From the NCBI RefSeq assembly GCF_036192275.1, contig NZ_CP108088.1:8232001-8296000 (forward strand): a stretch of 64,000 nt of DNA, given 5' to 3'. Source of the DNA: Streptomyces sp. NBC_00250. GTDB taxonomy: Bacteria; Actinomycetota; Actinomycetes; Streptomycetales; Streptomycetaceae. The notes beneath the pieces were generated by a model. The model ran no database searches. It saw nothing but the letters and a program-made list of their open reading frames with translations, and was not told the origin of the DNA. This document shows, piece after piece, positions 62,503-64,000 of the stretch; the stretch's first letter is position 1; every line of letters begins with the position of its first letter. A program made the translations under genes and the position numbers.

Positions 62503-63467
62503 GGCGCAACCTGCCCGTCTTCGCGGTCCTCGCCGCGCTGCTCATCGCCATCGCGGTGGCGAACCCGTACTTCCTCGAACTCCCGGGCTTCCTCGCCTTC
62601 GTCAAGCGAGCCGCCCCGTTGGCGATCCTTGCCGCCGGCCAGTACTTCGTCGTCGTCTCCGGCGAGTTCGACCTGTCGGTCGGCTCGCTCGTCACCGCCG
62701 AGGTCGTCGTCGCCGCCGCGCTGATCGACGGGGACCCGGGTGCCACCTGGCCCGTGCTGCTCCTCCTGCTCGTCCTCGGAACCTTCGTCGGCCTCGTCAA
62801 CGGCCTGGTGACGACCGTCCTGCGGGTACCGTCGTTCATCGCCACCCTCGGCATGATGCTGGTGCTCGCCGGTGCTGTCTTCCTGTGGACCGGCGGTGCC
62901 CCGCGGGGCGCGGTGACCGAGCAGTTCCGTACCTTCGGGCGCGGCAGCCTCGGGACCGTACCGTGGTCCGTCCTGATCCTGCTGGCGGTCACGGCCGCCG
63001 TTGTCGTGGCGATGCGCGCCGACTTCGGCCGTACCCTCGTCGCCACCGGCGACAATCCGCGGGCCGCCGCCCTTTCGGGCGTGCGCGTGCTGCGGGTCAA
63101 GACCGTCGCCTTCGCCCTGTCCGGGCTTTCGGCGGCCGTCTGCGCGATCCTGCTCGGCGGGTTCGCCGGCGTCTCCGCCCAGGTCGGCCAGGGCCTGGAG
63201 TTCCAGGCCGTCACCGCGGTCGTGCTCGGCGGGGTCGTGCTCGGCGGCGGCCGTGGCTCGGTCGTCGCAGCCATGGCGGGCGCCTTCACGCTGGAGGCAC
63301 TGTTCACCCTGCTCAACCTGTACGGCATCTCGGGCGCGCTGGAAGCCACCGTGCAGGGCGTCATCCTCATCGCCGCCGTGGCCCTGGGCTCCGTACGCCT
63401 GCCTTCCTGGGCGGTACCCACCCGTACCACACCCGCCGCACCCACCCCCGCCCCCTCGAAGGGATAG
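62499..63467 (+). CDS. CUT2 sugar ABC transporter permease (RbsC type), second
   Basis: A 322-residue protein, GTG overlapping the preceding stop (GTGA). Motifs parallel those of its neighbour: AAGQYFVVVSGEFDLSVGSL, VNGLVTTVLRVPSFIATLGM, ATGDNPRAAALSGVRVLRVK, VVLGGVVLGGGRGSVVAAMA. A Pro/Thr-rich cytoplasmic tail ends the protein. Confidence 0.9.
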   Translation: MRRNLPVFAVLAALLIAIAVANPYFLELPGFLAFVKRAAPLAILAAGQYFVVVSGEFDLSVGSLVTAEVVVAAALIDGDPGATWPVLLLLLVLGTFVGLVNGLVTTVLRVPSFIATLGMMLVLAGAVFLWTGGAPRGAVTEQFRTFGRGSLGTVPWSVLILLAVTAAVVVAMRADFGRTLVATGDNPRAAALSGVRVLRVKTVAFALSGLSAAVCAILLGGFAGVSAQVGQGLEFQAVTAVVLGGVVLGGGRGSVVAAMAGAFTLEALFTLLNLYGISGALEATVQGVILIAAVALGSVRLPSWAVPTRTTPAAPTPAPSKG

Positions 63468-63469
63468 TC

Positions 63470-64000
63470 ATGCCGCCCACCCCCCGACGCTTCGTCGCAG
63501 GCGCCGTACTCGCCGCTCTCATCCCCCTGGCCGGCTGTTCCACCGACAGCCCCGGAGGCCCGGCGGCCACGGGCGGCAAGGAGGCCGGCAAGTCGAAGAC
63601 CGGCGCGCAGTCGAAGTTCTTCGTCCAGGCCGACTACGATGCCCAGCTCGCGATGCGCGCGAAGCAGCCCACCGGCCCCGCCGACAAGCCGTGGGAGCAG
63701 GCCATCGACCCGCAGCCGATCGACACTTCCGCCCACAAGAAGGCGGGCCCGTACAACCTGTGCTTCTCCAATGCCGCGGTGAACAACCCCTGGCGGCAGG
63801 TCGGTTGGAAGACGATGCAGGCCGAGGTCGCGCTCCACAAGGAGATCGCGAAGTTCACCGTCCTCGACGCCGAGGGCAAGGACGACAAGCAGATCTCCGA
63901 CATCGCCGAACTGCAGGCGAAGGGCTGCGACGCCCTGATCGTCTCACCCAACACCACCGCCACGCTCACCCCCGCGGTCAAGGGAGCCTGTTCCAAGATC
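63470..64000 (+). CDS. CUT2 periplasmic-type sugar-binding lipoprotein (3' end outside window)
   Basis: ATG 63470 lies 2 bases after the permease stop. The first 177 codons are present. Signal RRFVAGAVLAALIPLAGC gives lipobox LAGC with Cys23, then a Gly/Lys-rich linker. The mature start KAGPYNLCFSNAAVNNPWRQ and later ISDIAELQAKGCDALIVSPN fit the RbsB/periplasmic-binding-protein-4 family. The linker and pre-domain of about 60 residues are longer than usual. It delivers the substrate to the permeases encoded upstream. Confidence 0.88.
   Translation, partial: MPPTPRRFVAGAVLAALIPLAGCSTDSPGGPAATGGKEAGKSKTGAQSKFFVQADYDAQLAMRAKQPTGPADKPWEQAIDPQPIDTSAHKKAGPYNLCFSNAAVNNPWRQVGWKTMQAEVALHKEIAKFTVLDAEGKDDKQISDIAELQAKGCDALIVSPNTTATLTPAVKGACSKI

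Noticed and set aside
1..64000. CRISPR arrays and rRNA genes
   Set aside because: No regularly spaced repeats and no rRNA-like sequence were seen.

Overview
The window is very GC-rich, with GTG starts, short overlapping operon junctions, Tat and lipoprotein exports, MsiK-type sugar ABC transporters that lack their own ATPase, and LAL/LuxR regulators. This is typical of Streptomyces or a close relative such as Kitasatospora. Insertion sequences, gene relics and paralogous duplications suggest a variable, accessory part of the chromosome rather than the core.

Region by region. 1-6.4 kb: a STAND-type NTPase cut by the window edge, a frameshifted phage/ICE-type tyrosine integrase, a PIN/NYN-like protein and a small ORF. 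6.9-8.7 kb: a complete IS5-type element (matching inverted repeats, CTAG duplication) lying between a broken small ORF and a GH2 relic. 8.9-23 kb: a first sugar locus. It holds a secreted GH27 enzyme, two divergent DeoR-HTH/LacI-type hybrid regulators, a TIM-barrel isomerase, a DUF2264 (GH154-like) protein, a CUT1 transporter (binding protein plus two permeases), a 2-hydroxyacid dehydrogenase and a Gfo/Idh pseudogene. The GH27 gene and the transporter share a promoter and operator pattern, which is echoed at one of the regulators.

23.3-42.8 kb: a second locus that reads as N-acetylgalactosamine (GalNAc)/galactosamine use. It has a secreted GH31 with CBM32-like and ricin-like modules, an AgaS-like SIS protein, a class II tagatose/fructose-bisphosphate aldolase, a PfkB kinase, a ROK sugar kinase, a DeoR-type regulator, a CUT1 transporter with two binding proteins, a ROK repressor facing an unknown secreted protein, and a GH109-type alpha-N-acetylgalactosaminidase gene carrying one in-frame amber codon. 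A similar operator-like motif lies before GH31, agaS, the transporter and GH109. A DasR-like (dre) site sits in the promoter of the unknown secreted protein. No GalNAc-6-phosphate deacetylase is present in the window.

43-57.6 kb: a regulatory region. A 19-bp palindrome (TGAGTA..TACTCAGG) occurs three times. Twice it is followed at the same spacing by a 30-codon Arg/Pro-rich ORF and then a small zinc-ribbon/HTH gene, an apparently undescribed repeated module. Between the copies are a resolvase-like small protein, a cupin gene with an NMT1-type ABC transporter, a relic of the CUT1 transporter genes, and two tandem LAL regulators with the relic of a third between them.

57.7-64 kb: a ROK repressor divergent from a Gfo/Idh - CUT2 ATPase - permease - permease - binding-protein operon, whose first gene appears leaderless; the last gene runs off the window.

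All functions are inferred from motifs read by eye. No database or structure search was run.
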